This document shows, in pieces, positions 41,521 to 50,300 of a stretch of 64,000 nucleotides of DNA (its first letter is position 1; each line of letters starts with the position of its first letter). This DNA is from an uncultured Crocinitomix sp. GTDB lineage: Bacteria > Bacteroidota > Bacteroidia > Flavobacteriales_D > Crocinitomicaceae. The translations under genes were made by a program, and so were the position numbers. Under the pieces are notes generated by a model. That model ran no database searches and had not been told where the DNA came from. It was given only the letters and a program-made list of their open reading frames with translations. The stretch lies in NCBI GenBank assembly GCA_937136425.1, contig CAKZON010000107.1:1-64000 (forward strand), in the 5' to 3' direction.

Positions 41521-43830
41521 TCACATTTTCAATTTTTTGATCCTCTTTTTATCTTGTTTTCTATCCTTTCTCCAATCTTCATTATAATCACGTGTTTGTC
41601 TCCGTATTTTTTTTAATTTCTCCAAATGCTCCAAGGTCAAATTAAAATCTCCTAACTGTTCATATGCATCTGCCAATACCTCATGAATCTCTGCACTTTC
41701 TAAAACATAAAGTTCTTGATACTCATCTATAGAATAATAGCTTAGTACCGTTTGCCCATCAATTATAGCTTCTTCAAACTTTTCTAACTTCAAGTTTACT
41801 TTAGCCCGTTCATGCTGATAATAAACACAAATTGATGACGGTTCTCCAACAGCATTAGTCCCCTTATACATCTCGACCAATTCTGTTAAATAGAAATGTG
41901 CACTATCATATTTATTCAAAGCCGTGTATGCTTCAACCAAATCATCCAAAAATAAATCATGCCAATTCAATTGAATCCCTCTCTTTTTTTCCTCCTCCAA
42001 ATATCTTTGATTATAATTGACAACTTGTTGATAGTCCTCAATATTCGTATAAAAATCGATTATCAAATCATATCTCGAAAACCAATCTAAATCAGATAAT
42101 GACGCTTTTTCAATTGCATCAATATTTTTATAATGATAGATAATTGCACTATCATAATCATCTTTTAACTGGTAGCAAAAAGCTATATCTTGATACGTCT
42201 CTATGCGTTCTTGGTAATAAAAATCATAAGTGCTTAAACCTTGCACATGTTCATAAATTAACGAGGCCTCTTTTAATAACTCTAAGCTTTTGTCTAGTTC
42301 AGAAAACTCTAATATATTACCTAATTCGGCATTGGATTTTGCTAATACAGGATCAAGCGAATCTAACGTGCTTCGAAAGTAGTTATTACTCATTTCCAAA
42401 TACGCTTTACTTTCATTTCTTTCCAACCAAGATTCTCGAGACATTTGACTATATATCTCACCCAATTGTTGTTCAGAATCTTCTAATCCCTCGCAAAAAA
42501 TAATTGCCATTTCGTAACAAATCTGACTCGTTTCAATATAATCTTCTTCCTCTTTAATTGATTCTGCATAAAAACTGAATTCACCCATAAATGCAGCAAC
42601 TTCCACCAAGGCATTTACTTCCTCAGGGCTATCCATGATTCCACTGCTCAATATACTTACCACCTCTCCAACACATGCAAATGCTGAATCTTCTAGATTA
42701 CAATATTTCATTAAAACTTCACTTGAATGACTATAAAGTATTGCTAATTGAATATCCGTTTCCCCTAATTCTTTTACTCCAAGTTCTAGCGCTTTTTGCT
42801 GATATAATATCAATTTATCAATCTTGATTTGCATTTCATCATAGTCATAATCTAAGTCTTGATCTAATAGTTGATCCATTAGTTGAACTTGTAATTGAGC
42901 AGAATAATCATACGTTAAGCTTATGCGAATTGGATCAAACTCATTTTGTTCCATGATATATAATATTGAATCATATGCTTCTATTGACTTTTCATAGTCA
43001 AAACGAAGTAAGAACATCTCGGCTCGTAATTCATAATTACGAATATTCTCCTCTAATTGTTGAATCGCCTTTCGCTTAATTTCCTCCCCTTGTTCTTTTA
43101 GCTCATTACCTTTCATTATCTGCTCTTTCGCTTTTTGCGTAATTTCAGACAAGGTGTTATTATTAAGCAACTGTATCACTTTTTCAATATCTCCGTCCAG
43201 AAAATATTCATAGGCAGCGATATAAATATCAGATGCATAATCAAGGTTTTGCTGTGCTAACTTTAAGGTAAATGCAGGTAATTGCTTTTCTAATTCATAG
43301 ATTCTGCTATTCAGTAATAGTTCTGCCTCCTCTCGATCAGCAATTTCTTGCTGAAAACGTTCTTCAAGGTTTTTAATCATTTTTTCACTCTCAATTTGAT
43401 CTGACCTCAATACTTGAATAATTGAATCTCTTCTTTGATAGAGCGCCGCTTTGCTAATATTTAAAAGCTCTAATTGTGCTGCAATTAATCCTCCTTTTTC
43501 TATTAAAAAAACATGGACTGGAGCCTTGCTCCCTAGCACCACCTGTTCTAACATTTTAGAATTTACAATTTCATACCCTTGCTTTTCAACACTCAACTTT
43601 AGGTTAGTTCCTTTAGGAATACCAACCACAGTTAATTTAAAATTACCGTGAGCATCAGAAACACCAGGTTTTGAAAACGGTGCCGTTATGAGTACATTTT
43701 CTAAAAATTGAACTTTACTTGTGTGGTAACCGCTATTATGAATAGAAACTGTACCATCCAAATCAACCTGCTGGGCTGAAGAATAAAATAAGAATAGAAA
43801 ACAAATTATAAGATTGTAAAACCTTAGCAT
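41521..43830 (-). CDS. Exported TPR protein with N-terminal carboxypeptidase-regulatory-like domain
   Basis: A 769-residue protein with a signal peptide (MLRFYNLIICFLFLFYSSAQ). Residues about 22-115 form a CarboxypepD_reg-like beta sandwich (DGTVSIHNSGYHTSKVQF, VSDAHGNFKLTV). A long helical/coiled-coil linker with acidic heptads follows (about 115-270), then TPR repeats to about 740 and a very basic tail (KDRKQDKKRIKKLKM). Its ATG overlaps the stop of the 43830 gene by one nt (TAATG), so the two are translationally coupled. Function unknown; I infer that the pair forms an envelope-associated assembly. Confidence 0.75.
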   Translation of the reverse strand: MLRFYNLIICFLFLFYSSAQQVDLDGTVSIHNSGYHTSKVQFLENVLITAPFSKPGVSDAHGNFKLTVVGIPKGTNLKLSVEKQGYEIVNSKMLEQVVLGSKAPVHVFLIEKGGLIAAQLELLNISKAALYQRRDSIIQVLRSDQIESEKMIKNLEERFQQEIADREEAELLLNSRIYELEKQLPAFTLKLAQQNLDYASDIYIAAYEYFLDGDIEKVIQLLNNNTLSEITQKAKEQIMKGNELKEQGEEIKRKAIQQLEENIRNYELRAEMFLLRFDYEKSIEAYDSILYIMEQNEFDPIRISLTYDYSAQLQVQLMDQLLDQDLDYDYDEMQIKIDKLILYQQKALELGVKELGETDIQLAILYSHSSEVLMKYCNLEDSAFACVGEVVSILSSGIMDSPEEVNALVEVAAFMGEFSFYAESIKEEEDYIETSQICYEMAIIFCEGLEDSEQQLGEIYSQMSRESWLERNESKAYLEMSNNYFRSTLDSLDPVLAKSNAELGNILEFSELDKSLELLKEASLIYEHVQGLSTYDFYYQERIETYQDIAFCYQLKDDYDSAIIYHYKNIDAIEKASLSDLDWFSRYDLIIDFYTNIEDYQQVVNYNQRYLEEEKKRGIQLNWHDLFLDDLVEAYTALNKYDSAHFYLTELVEMYKGTNAVGEPSSICVYYQHERAKVNLKLEKFEEAIIDGQTVLSYYSIDEYQELYVLESAEIHEVLADAYEQLGDFNLTLEHLEKLKKIRRQTRDYNEDWRKDRKQDKKRIKKLKM

Positions 43831-44588
43831 TACATTACTTTTTTCTTCAATAGAATTGGTAATTCATTCTCTGTTTGTGTAGGTATATCAGTGAGCTCAA
43901 CAGGGCTATACCCTTCTTTCATGGCACGAATAGTTTGAAATTGTTTCTGTAATTCTGCAGGAATGGTTAAAAAGTATTCTCCAAATTCGTTAGAATATGT
44001 TTCAGCTCCTAAAATGCTAACCCTTGCACTATCAATAAATTCACCTGTTTCAAAATCCTTTACAATTCCTTTGATTTCGTGCAATCCAGCTAACTTAACC
44101 TCAAGTGGAATGTACTGATGTGCGGTAAGATGATATACAGAATCAGGATAAGCAACGCTATATGGTTCTCCTTCAGGGTCAGAAAACAATATTTCAACGG
44201 TTGCTTTCTCATCAAAAAATTCTGCAGGAAGTTGTTTAAAAGTAGCCTCTCCTTTATCATTTATTTTCTCCACCACAATGGCATCTCCATAAATCAATTT
44301 AACCTCTCCACGATTTGGCAAAACAACATCATCTTTTCCGTTTTCGCCATGCACTAAGACTGTTAATTGTCCTCGGCCATCTGATTCACTACTGAAATAA
44401 AGGTTAATTGAATAAACAGATAACCCTGTAATTAGCACCATAACCACAAGCAGGATTGTGAATGATTGCTTCTTTGATAATTTTGAAAATATTTTTTTTC
44501 TAATTACTTCTCTGAAAAGAAAAACAACTGCACCAAGTGCCAATCCAGCGAATCCGGCAATCATGCCCCATTCTTTTATAAATCCCAT
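43830..44588 (-). CDS. Two-TM protein with a carboxypeptidase-regulatory-like C-terminal domain
   Basis: A 252-residue membrane protein. TM helices at about 8-26 and 43-64, separated by a basic cytoplasmic loop (REVIRKKIFSKLSKKQ). The large exposed part has two beta domains: about 74-165 (GQLTVLVHGENGKDDVVLP, GEATFKQLP) and about 170-250, a CarboxypepD_reg-like fold (HEIKGIVKDFETGEFIDSARVSI in pieces, YSNEFGEYFLTI). It is first of the two-gene unit with the 41521 TPR protein, which has the same type of domain at its N terminus. Confidence 0.72.
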   Translation of the reverse strand: MGFIKEWGMIAGFAGLALGAVVFLFREVIRKKIFSKLSKKQSFTILLVVMVLITGLSVYSINLYFSSESDGRGQLTVLVHGENGKDDVVLPNRGEVKLIYGDAIVVEKINDKGEATFKQLPAEFFDEKATVEILFSDPEGEPYSVAYPDSVYHLTAHQYIPLEVKLAGLHEIKGIVKDFETGEFIDSARVSILGAETYSNEFGEYFLTIPAELQKQFQTIRAMKEGYSPVELTDIPTQTENELPILLKKKVM

Positions 44589-44776
44589 AATCTAAAAAAT
44601 TAACGAACTTCTCTGTATTAACACTATTAAAAATACGTAGGAAAGTTTCAGGTTCAGCAACAAATTTAATGGGCAATAAACACTTTAATTAGGTTTAATT
44701 TAGGAATAGGCTGATTCAATTTAGGAATAGACGAAATTGAATTTTGAAGAAGAAAAAACAATTTACAATCAAAAAA

Positions 44777-44802
44777 AAAGCACCTCAAAATGAGGTGCTT
44801 TT
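44777..44802 (-). terminator. Intrinsic terminator of the ferredoxin-NADP reductase gene
   Basis: AAAGCACCTCA, loop of 3, TGAGGTGCTTT on either strand. On minus it is followed by a long T-run, 20 nt after the reductase stop codon. Confidence 0.88.
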
Positions 44803-44822
44803 TAATTATATCTTATGGAATA

Positions 44823-45833
44823 CTAAAATCCATTTACACCATTTACGGTAGTATATTTTAGTACATTCTTTTTATCTGGATGAATACGCGCAAAGGCAGA
44901 TTGAACTGCAATTGTTCCCTCATGGAATCCACATAAAATTAATTTTAACTTTCCTTCATATTGATTTACATCACCAATAGCATAAATACCTGGACGGTTA
45001 GTTGAATAATCACGTGTATCAACTACTATTGCGTTCTTTTCAATTTCTAATCCCCAATCGCCAATTGGCCCTAAGCTTGGTTTTAACCCGAACAAAGGCA
45101 CAAAATGATCCGCCTCTTTAGTGATTTCTCCTTGAGTTTTATGCTTAATTGTTACAGACTCAACATTATCCTCTCCTTGAATTCCGATAACCTCTGCCTC
45201 AGTAATTAAATTAATTTTACCTTCAGCAGCCAAGTCCATTACTTGTTGTACAGAATCCAAATGTCCGCGGAATGAATTTCTTCGGTGCACCAATGATAAT
45301 TCTGACGCAATATTATTCTTTACTAAATAAATTGACCAATCTAAAGCAGAATCTCCACCACCAGCAACCACAACTTTCTTGTCTTGATAAAAAGCGGGGT
45401 CTTTAATAATATACTCCACCCCATGATCTTCAAATTTCTCTAAATTAGCTACAGGAGGTTTACGCGGTTCAAAAACACCTAAACCGCCAGCAATCATTAT
45501 AATTGGTGCTTTATGTTTTGTTCCTCTATTTGTTGTTACAATAAATTGGTCATCTTCTGTTTCATCAATCGTAACGGCAGATTCGCCCAAAGTAAACTCA
45601 GGTTTAAACGGCTCAATTTGCGCCATTAAATTGTCAATCAATTCACCTGCATCTATAGTAGGATATCCTGGGATATCGTAAATTGGTTTTTTGGGATAAA
45701 TCTCGGTCAACTGACCACCTGGTTGTGGCAAAGAGTCAATTAAATGACATCTTAATTTCAATAAACCTGCTTCGAAAACGGTAAATAATCCTACTGGACC
45801 AGCACCGATAATAATTATATCTGTTTCTATCAT
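44823..45833 (-). CDS. Ferredoxin-NADP+ reductase, thioredoxin-reductase-like type
   Basis: A 336-residue flavoprotein of the YumC/TrxR-like FNR family, which passes electrons between NADPH and ferredoxin or flavodoxin. FAD fold: IIIGAGPVGLFTVFEAG (about 6-22), then PQPGGQLTEIYPKKPIYDIPG (in pieces). NADPH fold: VVAGGGDSALDW near 156. C-terminal FAD contact AIGDVNQYEGKLKLI near 290. There is no CxxC redox centre, as expected for an FNR and unlike thioredoxin reductase. It is monocistronic with its own terminator and a -7 element. Its likely partner is the ferredoxin at 41128. Confidence 0.93.
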   Translation of the reverse strand: MIETDIIIIGAGPVGLFTVFEAGLLKLRCHLIDSLPQPGGQLTEIYPKKPIYDIPGYPTIDAGELIDNLMAQIEPFKPEFTLGESAVTIDETEDDQFIVTTNRGTKHKAPIIMIAGGLGVFEPRKPPVANLEKFEDHGVEYIIKDPAFYQDKKVVVAGGGDSALDWSIYLVKNNIASELSLVHRRNSFRGHLDSVQQVMDLAAEGKINLITEAEVIGIQGEDNVESVTIKHKTQGEITKEADHFVPLFGLKPSLGPIGDWGLEIEKNAIVVDTRDYSTNRPGIYAIGDVNQYEGKLKLILCGFHEGTIAVQSAFARIHPDKKNVLKYTTVNGVNGF

Positions 45834-45894
45834 TTCAGCTTAAATATATCTACTGAGAATCTTTTGAAAGAGAGCTCGATTTGTTTTTTGGTTG

Positions 45895-45902
45895 CAAAAG
45901 TA
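45895..45902 (-). promoter_or_regulatory. -7 element of the ferredoxin-NADP reductase gene
   Basis: TACTTTTG on the minus strand, perfect TAnnTTTG, about 62 nt upstream of the ATG; the -33 element is unclear. Confidence 0.5.
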
Positions 45903-45960
45903 ACCAAATTATAACACTTGAATTCTGTAAATTGTTTTGAAAAAGACTGAGATAAGTCAG

Positions 45961-46188
45961 TTAAACGGCCTCAACGTGTGCAATTTCAGGAATAACGTTT
46001 TTAATTGACTCCTCAATTCCTGCCTTAAGCGTCATAGCGCTCATTGAACAAGTTTCACAAGCGCCGAGCAAACGAACCTTTACAACCATATCATCTGTCA
46101 TTTCAACAAACTCTACGTCACCGCCATCCTTTTGTAAAAACGGACGAATAGACTGCAAGGCAATTTCAATCTTTTCTAAGTCCTCCAT
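45961..46188 (-). CDS. NifU-type C-terminal domain protein (iron-sulfur scaffold)
   Basis: A 75-residue stand-alone NifU C-terminal domain, which holds transient Fe-S clusters before delivery. The motif GACETCSMSAMTLKAGIE gives the paired C-x2-C; IRPFLQKDGGDVEFV is the family's N-terminal helix and strand. ATG at 46188 is chosen: it begins MEDLEKIEIAL, at the normal distance from the domain. A longer frame would extend into the mrp gene. It follows the mrp stop by one nt, so the two are translationally coupled. Confidence 0.92.
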   Translation of the reverse strand: MEDLEKIEIALQSIRPFLQKDGGDVEFVEMTDDMVVKVRLLGACETCSMSAMTLKAGIEESIKNVIPEIAHVEAV

Positions 46189-46189
46189 A

Positions 46190-47248
46190 TTATTCTTTTT
46201 CAACGCTTTGCACAAATTTACGAACAAAATCATCAAAAATACGTGATGACACTGTATTATCTTGAAGAATTGCTGGACGACCAACATCTCCGGCTTCACG
46301 TACGCTTTGAATTAGTGGAATTTGAGCCATTAATGGCACATCCATTTGTTCTGCCAAATTCTTTGCTCCGTCTTGCCCAAAAATATAGTATTTATTATCT
46401 GGCAATTCCTCCGGAGTAAACCAAGCCATATTCTCTACAATGCCTAAAACAGGAACTTTTAATGAGTCCATTCGGAACATGTTAATTCCTTTACGAGCAT
46501 CAGCCAAAGCCACCTCTTGCGGTGTACTTACAACAACCACACCTGTTAATGGAACATTTTGAACCAAAGTCAAGTGTACATCACCAGTTCCTGGAGGTAA
46601 ATCAACAATCATAAAATCTAAATCTCCCCAATCTGCGTCTTTAAACATTTGATTTAAAGCCTTAGTAGCCATTGGACCTCTCCAAACAACTGCTTGATCA
46701 GGATCAGAAAAGAATCCGATTGATAATAATTTTACTCCGTATGATTCTAATGGTTGAATTAATGTTTTACCATCTTTTTCAATTCCTTGTGGTCTGCCAC
46801 CAACAACATCAAACATTGTAGGCACAGATGGTCCGTAAATATCTGCATCAACCAAACCAACTTTATAACCTTGTTTAGCTAAACCTGCGGCCAAATTAGA
46901 TGTAATAGTTGATTTTCCTACTCCACCTTTTCCACTTGCTACAGCAATAACATGTTTTACGTTAGAAAGAATAGCTCTAACCTCAGGTTCTTTTTCTTTT
47001 GGCAATGGAACCAATGAAATATTAGCATCCACATCTTTTCCAAAAGCACGTTCCAACTGAAATTCTAATGCCTCAGTCATTCGCTTTTTAGCGTGCATGG
47101 CTGGGTTAAAAACCTTTACTTCAAAACTAATCTGATTTCCTTCAACTTTAATGTCTGACACTAAATCGAGTGTGATAATATCTTTTTTAAGATCGGGCTC
47201 AATTACCTTTTTGAGCGCTTCTTTAATCTTGTCAACTGTAATATCCAT
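46190..47248 (-). CDS. mrp: Mrp/NBP35-type iron-sulfur carrier ATPase (ApbC)
   Basis: A 352-residue cytosolic P-loop ATPase that carries Fe-S clusters. Residues 1-90 are a MIP18/DUF59-type domain (VDKIKEALKKVIEPDLKKD, then the conserved hydrophobic core). Residues about 95-350 are the ParA-like domain: deviant Walker A ASGKGGVGKSTITSNLA near 105, switch region VDADIYGPSVPTMF, and DLPPGTGDVHLTLVQ. The C-terminal CxxC of some Mrp proteins is not visible, which is common in Bacteroidota. ATG at 47248 is chosen because longer starts fall in the -7 element. It is coupled to the NifU-domain gene. Confidence 0.94.
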   Translation of the reverse strand: MDITVDKIKEALKKVIEPDLKKDIITLDLVSDIKVEGNQISFEVKVFNPAMHAKKRMTEALEFQLERAFGKDVDANISLVPLPKEKEPEVRAILSNVKHVIAVASGKGGVGKSTITSNLAAGLAKQGYKVGLVDADIYGPSVPTMFDVVGGRPQGIEKDGKTLIQPLESYGVKLLSIGFFSDPDQAVVWRGPMATKALNQMFKDADWGDLDFMIVDLPPGTGDVHLTLVQNVPLTGVVVVSTPQEVALADARKGINMFRMDSLKVPVLGIVENMAWFTPEELPDNKYYIFGQDGAKNLAEQMDVPLMAQIPLIQSVREAGDVGRPAILQDNTVSSRIFDDFVRKFVQSVEKE

Positions 47249-47263
47249 TTGAAAATGTTTGTG

Positions 47264-47271
47264 CAAAGATA
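47264..47271 (-). promoter_or_regulatory. -7 element of the mrp-nifU operon
   Basis: TATCTTTG on the minus strand, perfect TAnnTTTG, 15 nt upstream of the mrp ATG. It overlaps an in-frame alternative start, which it excludes. The -33 is weak (TTC). Confidence 0.6.
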
Positions 47272-47316
47272 ATGGTTATTAAGCTATGAATGGAATAGAT
47301 ATTCTCCTTTTTATGA

Positions 47317-50300
47317 TCATGGAACTATCAATCGACCATGATATCGCTCTCCATCAACGGTATTCGCGCTAACGGTATAAATCCCCGACTTAAAATCATT
47401 CACTCTCAATTGATAATGATCTTCATTTACTTGCTCAAAAAGTATGTTTCGTCCATTGACATCACTTACTTGAATTGTTTCAATTTCCAGTGGATATTCA
47501 AGCTCGCCCAATACACGAATTTCAGCTTCGACATTAGTTGGATTAGGATAAATAAACAGATTATTATCAAAGTTTGCTATCGGCACAATTAATAATTCTG
47601 TGTTATTCGTTATAATAAACTCATTATAATCAAATTGAATGGATGCCTTATTCTCGACAATTGAAAATGATGGACAGTCTTCTCTCAATCTTACACTGAA
47701 ACTAACACTTCCACAACTTCCTTCAGGATCACTTGTTGAGTCTGGTAGTTCAATATTATTATTAACCCAAGTTATAATTCCGTCAACAATTGAGGTAGAA
47801 AAAGAATGACCAGATTCTAAAATTTCAATGGTTGACCAATCTAAATAAGGTGAAAGCGTATCTGTTATGAGCACCCTTCTTGCAGCATAATTTCCAACAT
47901 TTTGAAACCGAATTTTATATAAAATTGTATCTCCGCGCTGAACATGACTCGATCCTAAATGATTTTTAACCAATACTTGTTTATCATTGGGGTCAATAGA
48001 ACCAACCACCACATCATAAATATTTACTTCGTTATTTTCTACACTACACTCAGTTCCTAGGTAGTTTATACTCGCATTTAATGTTACGGCTTCATCCAAT
48101 GCAGCAAGAGCATCAACAGAGTCAACCAACCTCAGCAAAGTATCTGAAAGACGATCTAAAGAATCAATTATATACGTATAAGTTCTATATCCTTCCAGCT
48201 CTGTTACTGAATACCAATCCTCTCCTTGCAAATAGGTGTTATCTGAAAACTTCAACTCTAATTCAATGGTTGATTCCGCACTAAAAGCACCTTCATTTTC
48301 AATTTTCACTAATAAATCATTCGTTAACCCTCTTCGAAATGCAGTTGCACCAACATCAAGTGTTAAATCAGGATCCATGCAAGTTGGAATAGTCGCAAAA
48401 TCGTTTCCGCAATACTCTGTTGTTATTTCCGAATTTACATCTACTTCATAAAACGATTCTACCATTGGGTATGTTTGCGTCCAATCCGCATCTTCTGCAA
48501 GTTGAATATTATAAATATCATCCGTCACATATAATTGATAATATCCGTCATGATTAGTTGATACTTCAATATCTCCGGGTGTAATGATTAGTTTTTTATT
48601 TGGAATACCTAACTCTCCCTCATCTTGCACGTCATTTCCGTTTTCATCATAAAAAATAAAACCGCAAATTTTTGCTCCGCAATCTTCATTAATGGTAATT
48701 GACTGATTTACTAATTGATCGGTGAGTACCTGCGTTAAGCCTGACGGCCATTTAACAACTAAACTGTCTATTATTGCTGCATCTGCCAATCCAAAAATGG
48801 CTTTTAGTGAGTTTTGCCCTCCTAATGCACTGTTTTGTGCACTTATTTCACGAATTTGCCAAGTATCAACTCCTAAAATTGATGCTTTTACTTTTATTTT
48901 GGCGCCAATACCTGATCGATTAGAATTGCAACCTTCTAAAAGAATACCTATATAATTATTGCACGCACCTTTCTCATTAATAAAAAAGTCATTAGTGGTT
49001 CCACTATGGTTTGATATATGCAAATCATAGTCACCATCATTGTCATAATCTGCCCAAGCGGTACCGTAAGAATTTGACTCTTCTTCTGTTATTGCATTTG
49101 TAACTTTAGTAAAGCTTCCATCTCCATTATTAGTGAATAAGAAATTTTTATTTGCTTGATCATTGGCTACTAACAAGTCAACATCTCCATCATTGTCATA
49201 ATCCATCCAAGATGCACCGTGAGAATTGCCAAAATTGGAAATGATTACTCCCGTAGTTATTTTCGTAAAAGTTCCATCTCCATTGTTTTCATAAAAGAAG
49301 TTAGGTTCAACCATTCGCGAATTTGTAACGAGTAAATCTAGATCCAAATCGTTATCGTAGTCACCCCAAGTTCCACCAATTGAATGCCCCCCATCATTCA
49401 CTATGTCTCCAGTTTCAACAGCGACAAATACTCCTCCATCATTTCTATATAAGTTATTGTTCTCTCCGTTAGTGTTGGCAATAAACAAATCTTGATCGCC
49501 ATCATTATCATAATCCGCCCAACTTGCTCCCACAGCGGAACTTGCTGTTTGACAAATAACACTTGATGCTACTTCTTCAAAACTACCGTCGCCATTATTA
49601 TGAAAAAGGAAATTAAAATTTGTTGGGTGAATGTCTGATACAACCAAATCTAGATGCCCATCATTATCATAATCTGCCCAGCTTGAAGAATGTGAATAAA
49701 CTCCCAAATCAACAACTGGATCTTCAGTCAATGAAATGAAGGTACCATCCCCTTGATTTTGATACAATTTATTTTTTGAATACGTATTATTCGCAACAAA
49801 TAAATCTAAGTCGCCATCATTGTCATAATCTCCCCAGGTAGATGAAACAGATTCACCCAAATCATTTGCAATATCTCCTGAATAAATGCGAGAAAGTGTT
49901 CCATCTCCATTATTATGATATAGTGCACTTGGTTCTGCGGCATTTTTATTTGGCACAAAAATATCCTCAAATCCATCATTGTCATAATCTCCCCACGAAG
50001 CACTCCAATTATCACCAGAATAAACATGAAGCCCTGCGGTATTATCTTTTATAAATAAACTATTAGGATCATAATCTAAAAAGATGGTAGGCAAATCAGT
50101 TGCACAGGCATTTTTACCATTGATTTGAAATTGAATGTAATCTCCTTGCAGAAACTCGGCGCCTAATAAAGTGGTAGTTTTTAGTGCATATCTATTATTT
50201 GACAAATCCAAAACACCTGGAATACCATCTGCTGAAAAACTTGGATCGTAGATATTAATGTCATAAAAATAAATAGAATCAGTTAAGGATGGATCTGGTA

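Noticed and set aside
42144-42503. 119-codon plus-strand frame within the TPR gene
   Set aside because: Shadow of the long minus-strand gene; Leu/His/Tyr-rich without any motif.
45961-46299. Longer NifU-domain protein extended into the mrp gene
   Set aside because: The extra 37 residues are an out-of-frame reading of mrp and do not resemble the family.
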